From assembly GCF_000020565.1 (NCBI RefSeq), contig NC_010830.1:1220001-1284000 (forward strand): 64,000 bases of DNA, written 5' to 3'. The notes under the pieces are model-generated. The model saw only the letters and a program-made list of their open reading frames with translations, was not told where the DNA came from and did not search any database. The translations under genes and the position numbers were made by a program. The stretch comes from Candidatus Amoebophilus asiaticus 5a2 (GTDB taxonomy: Bacteria > Bacteroidota > Bacteroidia > Cytophagales > Amoebophilaceae). This document shows, piece by piece, positions 56,227 through 64,000 of the stretch. Each line of letters begins with the position of its first letter. The first letter of the stretch is position 1.

Positions 56227-56406
56227 ATGTCTGTACAACATTTCAAAAAACACAATTTTAGCAAGCAACCATTAATAGTTAAAATGATTGTTTGTACTGC
56301 GCTTGGTTTTATTGCAGGCCGGTATGCCAATTTATTTAATAACCATCATCTTGCTCATTCAGAACGAGTAGAAGATACTTCTGCAACTTTTGTAGGGTGG
56401 ATATAA
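56227..56406 (+). CDS. Small membrane protein or 5' gene remnant (59 aa)
   Basis: An ATG at 56227 opens MSVQHFKKHNF, a basic start, followed by one hydrophobic segment (KMIVCTALGFIAGRYANLF) and a polar tail ending SATFVGWI before TAA. The layout resembles the beginning of a multi-pass transporter, so it may be a truncated gene. It is followed at once by a MITE-like repeat. It could also be a genuine one-helix protein; evidence is weak. Confidence 0.45.
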   Translation: MSVQHFKKHNFSKQPLIVKMIVCTALGFIAGRYANLFNNHHLAHSERVEDTSATFVGWI

Positions 56407-56872
56407 TATTCGAAACTAATGATATATTAGACTTCTTGCATAATCTCAAAAATCTTTGCATAAAAACTCATTCTATATAACTGTAAATAGGGTTATGCAA
56501 GAGGTCTGTTTAAAGAGCATGCCTAGATTATATGCATACGCTTTATAGAGTATAAAAAATATGCTGGTTATGCTTTTGCCTTTCAGTAAAATGTAGCCAG
56601 TTATTATTTTATCAACTCACAGTTCATAGAAATTATCTCTGATTAATAAGTATCTTACTTCATATGGAAATTTTTAAGTAATTTTCTATCTTTAAAGCTT
56701 TTAAAAAAACTGATAAAATCAGAAAAGTTATCTTGTTAATATATTAGCCAATTTTTCATTTGAGCAAACCACTGTCAACTTGTCAATAAATCAGACTTGG
56801 CAGAAGAATTGTTCTAGTTATATATAGATAGAAAGAATGTATAAATGCTTAAATAATTAATTGGAGAGAATT
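56407..56872. promoter_or_regulatory. Intergenic before grpE, with MITE-like repeat
   Basis: About 465 bp without a gene. Apart from the repeat at 56429-56507 nothing was recognised. No CIRCE-like inverted repeat (TTAGCACTC-type) was seen before grpE, so HrcA control is not supported here. Confidence 0.45.
56429..56507. repeat. MITE-like element, 79 bp
   Basis: AGACTTCTTGCATAA (56429-56443) and TTATGCAAGAGGTCT (56493-56507) are inverted copies with one mismatch in 15. The inside is non-coding. Confidence 0.6.
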
Positions 56873-57490
56873 ATGAAAGAACATCAAAATACAGATAATG
56901 CTAACCGAGCAAAAGTACAGCAATCTGATCCTGAAGATAACTCTGCTAAGCAAGCTCCCAATGCTGAAGCATCAACTACCGGAATCCCTCCAAATAGTGA
57001 GGAAAAGCAAGTAGAAACACTAGGAAGTTTAAAACAAACCTTAGACAAAGCACAACAGGAATTAGCTATAGCAAACGACAAGTATATAAGGTTATATGCA
57101 GAGTTTGAAAACTTTAGAAAAAGGACAAACCAAGAAAAATTATCACTAATAGAAACAGCTGGTGAGAAAATATTACAGCAAGTTTTTCCTGTTATAGATG
57201 ACTTTGAACGTGGGTTAACAGCTTTACAGCAAGAGAATGTATCAGTGCAGGCAGTAGAAGAAGGCGTCAAATTGATACATGATAAATTGCTTCATATTCT
57301 TGAACAAGCTGGTGTACAGCCTATGCAGCTTGAAAAAGGCAGTCCTTTTGATGCCGAATTACAAGAAGCCATTACAAAGACCCCAGTAACAGATGCATCG
57401 CTACATGGTAAAGTAGTAGAAATTATTGAAAAAGGGTATTTGTTAAAGAATAAAGTATTGAGGTATGCAAAAGTTATAATAGGTGAATAA
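56873..57490 (+). CDS. grpE: GrpE, nucleotide exchange factor of DnaK (205 aa)
   Basis: The ATG at 56873 is preceded by GGAGAG at good spacing, which decides the start over an upstream TTG. A charged, disordered N-terminus leads to the long helix ([19 protein letters not shown]) and then the C-terminal beta domain ([39 protein letters not shown]). These are the family hallmarks. GrpE releases ADP from DnaK. Its stop overlaps the dnaJ start by one base (TAATG), so the two are translationally coupled. Confidence 0.96.
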   Translation: MKEHQNTDNANRAKVQQSDPEDNSAKQAPNAEASTTGIPPNSEEKQVETLGSLKQTLDKAQQELAIANDKYIRLYAEFENFRKRTNQEKLSLIETAGEKILQQVFPVIDDFERGLTALQQENVSVQAVEEGVKLIHDKLLHILEQAGVQPMQLEKGSPFDAELQEAITKTPVTDASLHGKVVEIIEKGYLLKNKVLRYAKVIIGE

Positions 57491-58629
57491 TGGCAAAACA
57501 AGATTATTACGAGATATTAGGAATAAAAAAGGATGCTACCACTGATGAAATAAAAAAAGCTTATAGACAAATAGCGCTCAAGTATCATCCTGATAAAAAT
57601 CCTAACAACCCCGAAGCAGAAGAAAAATTTAAAGCTGCAGCAGAAGCTTATGAAGTGCTTAGTAATCCAGAAAAAAGGCAACGGTATGATTATTTAGGAC
57701 ATGATGGAATGCGTGAGCAAGCTTATAGGGGCTCATATACACAAGCTGAAGATATATTTGGTAGATATAGTAATATCTTTGAGGGTACACCGTTTGAAAG
57801 CTTTTTCCAGGGAGGACGTTCTCAACAACAGACCCGTCAGGGAAGTGACTTACGCATTAAACTGAAGCTAACATTACAAGAAATTGCTAGCGGAGTTGAA
57901 AAGAAGATAAAGATAAAAAGATATATAACCTGTCAGACTTGTGGAGGTAACGGAGCACAAAATGGTACTGAGCTTTCTACTTGTAATACCTGTAAAGGTA
58001 CTGGAGAGGTTCATAGGGTTGCTAATACGTTATTAGGGCAGGTAGTTACCCATTCAACTTGTTCTGTATGTCATGGAGCAGGTAAAATTATTACCACACC
58101 TTGTAATACCTGTAAGGGAGAAGGAAGGATATATGCAGAAGAAGTAGTCAATATAAAAATACCTGCTGGTGTAACTCAAGGTATGCAGCTTTCCATGCGT
58201 GGAAAAGGCAATATGCCTCCACATGGTGGTGTACCAGGCGATCTCCTTATTGCCATTGAGGAAAAAGAGGACGATGTACTAAAAAGAGAAGGAAAAGATA
58301 TTCATTACCAACTTTATATTAGCTTTATTGAGGCAGTCTTTGGAGCTGAAAAAGAAGTTCCTACTCTTAGTGGAAATGTAAAAATTAAGTTAGAACCAGG
58401 AACTCAAAGTGGTAAGATATTGAGGCTGCGTGGCAAAGGTATTAAAGAAGTAGATGGCTATGGACAAGGCGACCAGCTTGTTCATATTCAGGTATGGACG
58501 CCAGATAAGCTTAATAAAGAAGAAAGGGAAATCCTTGAAAAACTAAAAGATTCATCTAACTTCATACCACAACCTGGTAAACAGGAAAAGAATTTTTTTG
58601 AAAAGTTTAAATCTCTTTTCAGAAATTAA
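57490..58629 (+). CDS. dnaJ: DnaJ co-chaperone (379 aa)
   Basis: A J domain with the HPD tripeptide ([12 protein letters not shown]) opens the protein. A short G/F-type region precedes four zinc-binding repeats: [24 protein letters not shown] and CNTCKGEG. The C-terminal substrate-binding domains follow ([21 protein letters not shown]). It is a complete type I DnaJ that stimulates DnaK and delivers substrates. It overlaps grpE by one base. dnaK itself is not in the window. Confidence 0.97.
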   Translation: MAKQDYYEILGIKKDATTDEIKKAYRQIALKYHPDKNPNNPEAEEKFKAAAEAYEVLSNPEKRQRYDYLGHDGMREQAYRGSYTQAEDIFGRYSNIFEGTPFESFFQGGRSQQQTRQGSDLRIKLKLTLQEIASGVEKKIKIKRYITCQTCGGNGAQNGTELSTCNTCKGTGEVHRVANTLLGQVVTHSTCSVCHGAGKIITTPCNTCKGEGRIYAEEVVNIKIPAGVTQGMQLSMRGKGNMPPHGGVPGDLLIAIEEKEDDVLKREGKDIHYQLYISFIEAVFGAEKEVPTLSGNVKIKLEPGTQSGKILRLRGKGIKEVDGYGQGDQLVHIQVWTPDKLNKEEREILEKLKDSSNFIPQPGKQEKNFFEKFKSLFRN

Positions 58630-58643
58630 TATAAAAACAACCT

Positions 58644-58661
58644 AGCTTTATAAATAAAGCT
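58644..58661 (+). terminator. Weak hairpin after dnaJ
   Basis: AGCTTTAT, loop AA, ATAAAGCT. It lies 14 bp past the dnaJ stop but lacks a clear T-run, so terminator function is uncertain. Confidence 0.35.
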
Positions 58662-58802
58662 TATGTATGGTTAAATTTTATAATAAACATTTGTATCTAT
58701 TAAAATAATATAATTTAGATAAAGCTTGTTATTACCTATGATTGGCATAACATAACCTATAACTTTTAACAGCTTTTTTTTAATTTGCCCAATACATTTT
58801 TA

Positions 58803-60134
58803 ATGATGTTTGAAAACTTAAGTAATAATTTAGCTAAAGCCATTAAGACCCTTAAAGGACAGGGAAAGATTACAGAAATTAACGTTGCTGCTACTGTTAA
58901 AGAAATCAGGCGAGCGCTTATACAAGCAGACGTCAATTATAAAGTAGCTAAACAAATTACAGATGATATTAAAACCAATGCACTAGGTAAAGATGTACTG
59001 GCAGCTGTATCTCCTGGCCAACTATTTACCAAAGTAGTAAGTGATGAACTTACCAAGCTAATGGGTAGTGAGAAGGCTAGTATTAATTTAAATGGTAAGC
59101 CAGCTATTATTTTAATGGCAGGCCTACAAGGATCTGGAAAAACTACTTTTTCTGCCAAATTAGCTAACTACTTAAAAAGGCAAAACAAGAGTGTATTGTT
59201 AGTAGCATGTGACATCTATCGGCCTGCGGCTGCAGAACAGCTCCATGTCTTAGGACAGCAGATTGATGTGGAAGTATTTAGTAAAGTAGATCATAAAGAT
59301 GCTATACAAATAGCACAAGAAGGAATTGAGTATGCTAAGAATACTCACAAGCAAGTAGTCATTATAGATACAGCGGGTCGCCAAACTGTAGATGTGGGGA
59401 TGATGCAAGAGATAAAAAAATTACAAGATACTGTTAAGCCTGCAGAGACACTCTTCGTAGTAGATGCTATGGTTGGGCAAGATGCCGTAACTACAGCACA
59501 AGGTTTTTATGAGCAGTTACATTTTGATGGAATAGTACTTACTAAATTAGATGGGGATACACGTGGTGGGGCAGCCCTTTCTATTCGTGCAGTAGTTAGT
59601 AAACCTATCAAATTTATTGGCACAGGCGAAAAACTAACGGATTTAGATTTATTTTATCCAGATAGGATGGCCCAACGTATCCTTGGTATGGGAGATGTTG
59701 TTTCGCTTGTAGAACGTGCTGAGCAAATATATGATGAACAAGAGGCCAAAAAGTTAAGCCAAAAACTCCGCAAGAATCAGTTTAATCTAGATGATTTCTA
59801 TTCTCAGATTCAACAGCTTAAGAAAATGGGGAATTTAAAAGATCTTGTTTCCATGATTCCAGGTATGAGTAAAATAGCTGATAATGCTGGCAACATAGGA
59901 GAAGAGAATTTTAAAGCTTTTGAAACAATTATTTTTTCTATGACCCCACAAGAGCGTGCTCAACCTAGTTTACTTGACCCAAACAGACGAGCTCGTGTAG
60001 CAAAAGGTAGCGGTATGCCTATACAAGAAGTAAATAGGCTACTTAAACAATTTGAGACCATGTGCCAGCTCATGAAGCAAACACAAAAAGGTGGTATTCA
60101 ACATATGATGAAGCTTGCTAGAAAGTTTAGATAG
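58803..60134 (+). CDS. ffh: Signal recognition particle protein Ffh (443 aa)
   Basis: I take the ATG at 58803, with another at 58806; the frame reaches back to a TTG at 58785. The N domain is followed by the SRP GTPase: P-loop GLQGSGKTTFSAKLA, CDIYRPAAAEQL, DTAGRQ and TKLDGDTRGGAALS. The Met-rich M domain at the end (KQFETMCQLMKQTQ) binds signal peptides and 4.5S RNA. It targets membrane proteins to FtsY and SecYEG. No 4.5S RNA gene was seen here. Confidence 0.96.
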   Translation: MMFENLSNNLAKAIKTLKGQGKITEINVAATVKEIRRALIQADVNYKVAKQITDDIKTNALGKDVLAAVSPGQLFTKVVSDELTKLMGSEKASINLNGKPAIILMAGLQGSGKTTFSAKLANYLKRQNKSVLLVACDIYRPAAAEQLHVLGQQIDVEVFSKVDHKDAIQIAQEGIEYAKNTHKQVVIIDTAGRQTVDVGMMQEIKKLQDTVKPAETLFVVDAMVGQDAVTTAQGFYEQLHFDGIVLTKLDGDTRGGAALSIRAVVSKPIKFIGTGEKLTDLDLFYPDRMAQRILGMGDVVSLVERAEQIYDEQEAKKLSQKLRKNQFNLDDFYSQIQQLKKMGNLKDLVSMIPGMSKIADNAGNIGEENFKAFETIIFSMTPQERAQPSLLDPNRRARVAKGSGMPIQEVNRLLKQFETMCQLMKQTQKGGIQHMMKLARKFR

Positions 60135-60210
60135 GCAATTGTTATAATTTATATCTAACAAATAAATAAAAGGCTTTTGATAAAATTTTATTTCTTTTGC
60201 TATTTAGTTA

Positions 60211-62571
60211 ATGGGTAACCCGGAAGAAAATATGCGTTATCATAAGTTGCTTAGTTATTTATGGATTTCCTTCTTAGGAATTTTGGTAGCCATACCTATT
60301 TATCTACTTACCGTTAAAGTCAACTTTTTGAACCTATACGGTTCTTTGCCCTCTATCACTATATTAGAGAATCCTAAAAGTGATTTAACTTCAGAACTAT
60401 ATGCATCTGATGGGGTTATTTTGGGTAAATATTTTAGATATAATCGTACTCCTGTACAGTATGAAGAAATTTCTAAAAATCTAATTAATGCACTATTAGC
60501 TACAGAAGATTATCAATTTGAAAAACATGCGGGCATTTACCTAAGTGGTATTGCCAGGGCATTTTTTTTATCAATTCTTTTACATCAAAATAAAGGAGGA
60601 GGAAGCACACTTACGCAACAATTAGCAAAAAACCTCTTTAAAACTAGAAGTGAACAATATCAGGGACTCCTTAGTAAAGTACCATTTATAAAAACAATTA
60701 TTGTCAAAACAAAAGAGTGGATGGTATCTATACAGCTAGAAAGAGCCTATACTAAAAAAGAGATTATTACTATGTACTTAAATACCGTTGCCTTTGGTAA
60801 CAATGCATACGGTATTAAAGTGGCTGCTAAAACATATTTTAATACTACTCCAGATGCACTAAGTGTAGAACAGGCTGCCTTATTAGTCGGTATACTACGA
60901 GCGCCCTCTTATTATAGTCCTACTAGATTTCCTGAAAGAGCTTTAAGAAGAAGAAACGTAGTGTTAGCCCAGCTATGTAAGTATCAATTTATAAGGCCAG
61001 CCACCTATACAGAGCTTAAACAGCGTCCTATTGAATTACAATATAAAGTAGAAGATCATAATCAGGGCATAGCTACTTATTTTAGGTCTGCTATTAGAGA
61101 GTTTTTATTAACCTGGACTAAAGAACATGGATATGACTTATTTGAAGATGGATTAAAAATCTATACTACTATTGATAGCCGTTTACAGAAGCATGCTGAA
61201 GAGGTAATAGCCGAACATATGCGTGTGCTACAAAAGAGATTTGAGCAACAATGGGGCTCCGAAAATCCTTGGGTAGATGAAAATGGTAAAGAGATACCCA
61301 ATTTTATAGAAAGGTCAGCTAAAAAGAGTGATATATATCAGCATATATGTAAAAAATATGGGGCAGATAGTGCGAATGTATATATGGAAACTCCTATACC
61401 TACCAAATTATTTTCTTGGGAAGGAGAAATTGACAGCCTCATAAGCCCTATAGATGCTATCAGTTACAATAAAAGGCTTTTACATGCTGGTTTAATGGCC
61501 ATGGATCCACATACAGGACATATAAAAGCTTGGGTAGGAGGAATCAATTTTGAGCACTTTAAATACGACCATGTAATGCAGGGTAAACGGCAGCCTGGTT
61601 CTACATTTAAGCCAATAGTATATGCAGCTGCCATAGACAATGGATATTCACCATGTTATGAAGTAATAGACGCACCTGTTACATTCAAAATGCACACAAA
61701 AGCAGGAACATGGACACCTAAAAATGCGAATGGTGTGTATACCGGCAAAAAGATGACACTACGGCAAGCCCTTTCTAAATCTGTAAACTCTATTACAGCT
61801 TATATACTTAAACAGATAGGACCCGAATTAGTAGTAGATTATGCTAGAAGATTAGGAATAAAAAGTCCTATGAATCCTGTGCCTGCATTATGCTTAGGGG
61901 CGAGCGATGTATCTGTTTATGAACTTACAGGTGCATATAGTACCTTTATGAATAAAGGTATTTGGACAGAACCCTTATATATCACTCGAATTGAGGATAA
62001 GCATGGACGCGTATTGCAAGAGTTTGTACCACAAAAAAAAGAAGCCATCAACGAGGAAACGGCCTGGTTAATGTTGCATATGCTTAAGGGAACTATAGAA
62101 GAGAATGGAACATTCCGTGGCTTAAGTAAGGAAATGAGAGAAAATAATGAAGTTTGCGGTAAGACAGGTACAACATCTAATCATTCAGATGGATGGTGTA
62201 TTGGCATGGTCAAGGATTTATGTACAGGTGTTTGGGTAGGTGGTGAGAATCGCTCTATACACTTTAAGACCCTAGCTACAGGCCAGGGCGCTGTTACAAC
62301 AAGACCCATATGGGAAAAATTTATACTACGTCTATATGCTGACCCTGATGTGCCATATAACAAAGGACCTTTGCCTAAACCAACGATGCCACTAAATTTA
62401 CCATGTATGCAGGTGCAGTCAGATAAAACCATGGCAACTAAACAGCTAACTGAATTTAATAATCCACCATTGAATGATATGAATTCTTTAGATAATGAGG
62501 ACGCTCAGGGATCAGCTGAGATAGAGAAAGATTCAGTAGATACTTATATAAATGCTGATGAAGTATTTTAA
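60211..62571 (+). CDS. mrcA: Class A penicillin-binding protein (PBP1A type, 786 aa)
   Basis: One N-terminal membrane helix (LWISFLGILVAIPIYLL) anchors the protein. The GT51 glycosyltransferase has ALLATEDYQFEKHAGI with the catalytic Glu, then GGGSTLTQQLAKNLF and the second Glu region. The transpeptidase has STFK in RQPGSTFKPIVYAAA, SxN in SKSVNSITAY and KTGTT in VCGKTGTTSNHSDGW. It polymerises and cross-links peptidoglycan. All catalytic residues are present. The start lies 76 bp after ffh. The polar C-terminal tail is typical. Confidence 0.94.
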   Translation: MGNPEENMRYHKLLSYLWISFLGILVAIPIYLLTVKVNFLNLYGSLPSITILENPKSDLTSELYASDGVILGKYFRYNRTPVQYEEISKNLINALLATEDYQFEKHAGIYLSGIARAFFLSILLHQNKGGGSTLTQQLAKNLFKTRSEQYQGLLSKVPFIKTIIVKTKEWMVSIQLERAYTKKEIITMYLNTVAFGNNAYGIKVAAKTYFNTTPDALSVEQAALLVGILRAPSYYSPTRFPERALRRRNVVLAQLCKYQFIRPATYTELKQRPIELQYKVEDHNQGIATYFRSAIREFLLTWTKEHGYDLFEDGLKIYTTIDSRLQKHAEEVIAEHMRVLQKRFEQQWGSENPWVDENGKEIPNFIERSAKKSDIYQHICKKYGADSANVYMETPIPTKLFSWEGEIDSLISPIDAISYNKRLLHAGLMAMDPHTGHIKAWVGGINFEHFKYDHVMQGKRQPGSTFKPIVYAAAIDNGYSPCYEVIDAPVTFKMHTKAGTWTPKNANGVYTGKKMTLRQALSKSVNSITAYILKQIGPELVVDYARRLGIKSPMNPVPALCLGASDVSVYELTGAYSTFMNKGIWTEPLYITRIEDKHGRVLQEFVPQKKEAINEETAWLMLHMLKGTIEENGTFRGLSKEMRENNEVCGKTGTTSNHSDGWCIGMVKDLCTGVWVGGENRSIHFKTLATGQGAVTTRPIWEKFILRLYADPDVPYNKGPLPKPTMPLNLPCMQVQSDKTMATKQLTEFNNPPLNDMNSLDNEDAQGSAEIEKDSVDTYINADEVF

Positions 62572-62636
62572 CAAATATGTTACAAATACGAAGCATATAA
62601 TGTATTAATTATTAATCCTTGCTATTAAATACTAAA

Positions 62637-64000
62637 ATGAATAATCCTTACTTTCGCTTGATTCGTACTATATGGCATTACGGGGTACCTTGGCGTGGTA
62701 CTATTGTAGGTTACTATATAGCTTATATCTTGGCACGTGCCATTAGAAATTTAGCTCCTTATGCATTTGGAAGAACTATTGACATACTACAAAACTTCAA
62801 GCCAGATCGTCTTGAAGAAGTTATTTACTGGCTTATTGTAGGCGTAGGCGTTGTGTTGGTGTATTGGTTGTTACATGGCCCCACACGTGTTATTGAGCGC
62901 AACACAGCATTAAAAATCCAGCAAGCTTTTCAACTAAATCTATATGAAAAGCTTACACAACTACCTCTCAAATGGCATCAAGAGCATCATTCGGGTAATA
63001 CTGTAACACGTATTAACCGTGCCTCTAATGCACTCTATGACTTTGCCGAAGATCAATTTATCTACATCCAAACTATTGTTACGTTTTTTACTTCCATTGT
63101 ATTTTTACTGTGGATTTCGCCAGTAGTAGGAGTGTTGAGTCTTATTACTTCTGCTCTTTCTATGTTTACAGTCATTTGGTTCGACCGTAAACTAACCCGT
63201 CTATATGATACACAAAATGAAATAGAGAACAAATTGGGCGCAGTATTATTTGATTACCTTAATAATATGACTACGGTGCTGACCTTGCGACTTGGTAGTT
63301 TAACGCATGGTAATCTGGCACAATGCATGAAGTCTATTTGGCCATCTTTCAAAAAAGATGTTGTAACCAATGAAGTTAAATGGTTTACAATGGAAATGCT
63401 GCTAACAATATCACAAACCATAATTCTTATAGGTTATATTATCTATACTTTACATGCAACAGGTGCCATTATGATTGGTGTGGTGATTATGATTTTTCGC
63501 TATCAATGGGAGCTTGGTTCAGTTTTCCAAGAGCTTAGTATTCATTATAGCCGACTAGTACATATGAATACAGATATTGAGACTATAGAACCACTACTTA
63601 GCGATATTAAGAAGTTCGCACACAAACCAGCAGGTATAGAGGTTGCTCGTCAATGGCATACTATACAGGTACGAGAACTTTGTTTTCAACATAATAAGGT
63701 TGCTGACAATAAACCTACTTTTAACGATTTAAGCTTTACTATACAACGTGCGGAAAAGATAGCACTTATTGGGTCAAGTGGTGGTGGCAAAAGTACTTTA
63801 TTAAATCTATTAAGTGGACTTTACACACCCTCAAAAGTTAATCTTCTAATTGATGGAGTATCCTTTGATATCTTAGAACCACTTCAAAGTATAGCAACAC
63901 TTATTCCACAGGATCCTGAAATCTTTGAGAATACCGTTTATTTTAACATTACTATGGGATTGCCTGCAGAACCGGCTGAGTTACAACATATTATGCAATT
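62637..64000 (+). CDS. ABC transporter, fused permease-ATPase, truncated by the window edge
   Basis: The frame opens at ATG 62637 (MNNPYFRLIRTIWHYGVPWR) and stays open to the window end, about 454 codons. The membrane domain is followed by IALIGSSGGGKSTLLNLLSG, the Walker A motif, and LIPQDPEIFENTVYFNI, the Q-loop region. The signature and Walker B motifs would lie beyond the edge. It is an exporter-type protein, different from the one at 20098-21879. Substrate unknown. Confidence 0.9.
   Translation, partial: MNNPYFRLIRTIWHYGVPWRGTIVGYYIAYILARAIRNLAPYAFGRTIDILQNFKPDRLEEVIYWLIVGVGVVLVYWLLHGPTRVIERNTALKIQQAFQLNLYEKLTQLPLKWHQEHHSGNTVTRINRASNALYDFAEDQFIYIQTIVTFFTSIVFLLWISPVVGVLSLITSALSMFTVIWFDRKLTRLYDTQNEIENKLGAVLFDYLNNMTTVLTLRLGSLTHGNLAQCMKSIWPSFKKDVVTNEVKWFTMEMLLTISQTIILIGYIIYTLHATGAIMIGVVIMIFRYQWELGSVFQELSIHYSRLVHMNTDIETIEPLLSDIKKFAHKPAGIEVARQWHTIQVRELCFQHNKVADNKPTFNDLSFTIQRAEKIALIGSSGGGKSTLLNLLSGLYTPSKVNLLIDGVSFDILEPLQSIATLIPQDPEIFENTVYFNITMGLPAEPAELQHIMQ

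Noticed and set aside
56650..56872. CIRCE operator before grpE-dnaJ
   Set aside because: No TTAGCACTC-type inverted repeat could be seen.

Overview
The window is AT-rich and dense in insertion sequences (IS). It carries a Bacteroidetes-type housekeeping block next to large families of Sel1- and TPR-repeat proteins, patatins, a Tc-toxin fragment and deaminase-like proteins. This matches an obligate intracellular, amoeba-associated Bacteroidetes such as Candidatus Amoebophilus. That assignment is inference from gene content and style; no 16S or other marker is present.

Layout. (1) 1-19.4 kb: a decayed IS1-like element, then two copies of a divergent gene pair. Each pair is a minus-strand Sel1 lipoprotein (1290-3809; 9372-11888) facing a plus-strand large lipoprotein (4281-7706; 12823-18201). 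Each plus-strand protein has Sel1 repeats around a domain that looks like the nuclease half of a T7-type phage terminase large subunit. IS481-type elements separate and border the pairs. (2) 20-23 kb: an ABC exporter and a FAD-dependent oxidoreductase. (3) 23.1-25.8 kb: a 392-codon Tc-toxin-like gene (TcB-like N-terminal motif joined to the TcA C-terminal TcB-binding domain), split by an IS1182-family element with a 4-bp target duplication. (4) 26-46.6 kb: two patatins and two giant lipase-NB-ARC-TPR proteins that resemble NLR immune receptors, flanking a third Sel1 lipoprotein and an acidic-repeat deaminase-like protein. (5) 44.9-51.3 kb: a small unknown gene, a second deaminase-like protein, and a graveyard of IS200, IS5, IS982 and MITE-like pieces. 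(6) 51.5-64 kb: mostly housekeeping genes: DUF4385 protein, BadF-type kinase, dacB, DUF72 protein, grpE-dnaJ, ffh, a class A PBP and a truncated ABC transporter.

How it may work together. The accessory genes share signal peptides or lipoboxes, repeat scaffolds and enzymatic heads (lipase, patatin, deaminase, nuclease). This suggests a secreted or surface effector repertoire aimed at a eukaryotic host, or in part an anti-phage or inter-microbial arsenal. Three genes (two deaminase-like, one 70-codon orphan) carry nearly the same 21-bp box exactly 37 bp before their start codons, so they are probably co-regulated. The strongest candidates for something undescribed are the terminase-nuclease/Sel1 lipoproteins and their duplicated partner genes, the lipase-NB-ARC-TPR proteins paired with patatins, and the co-regulated deaminase set.
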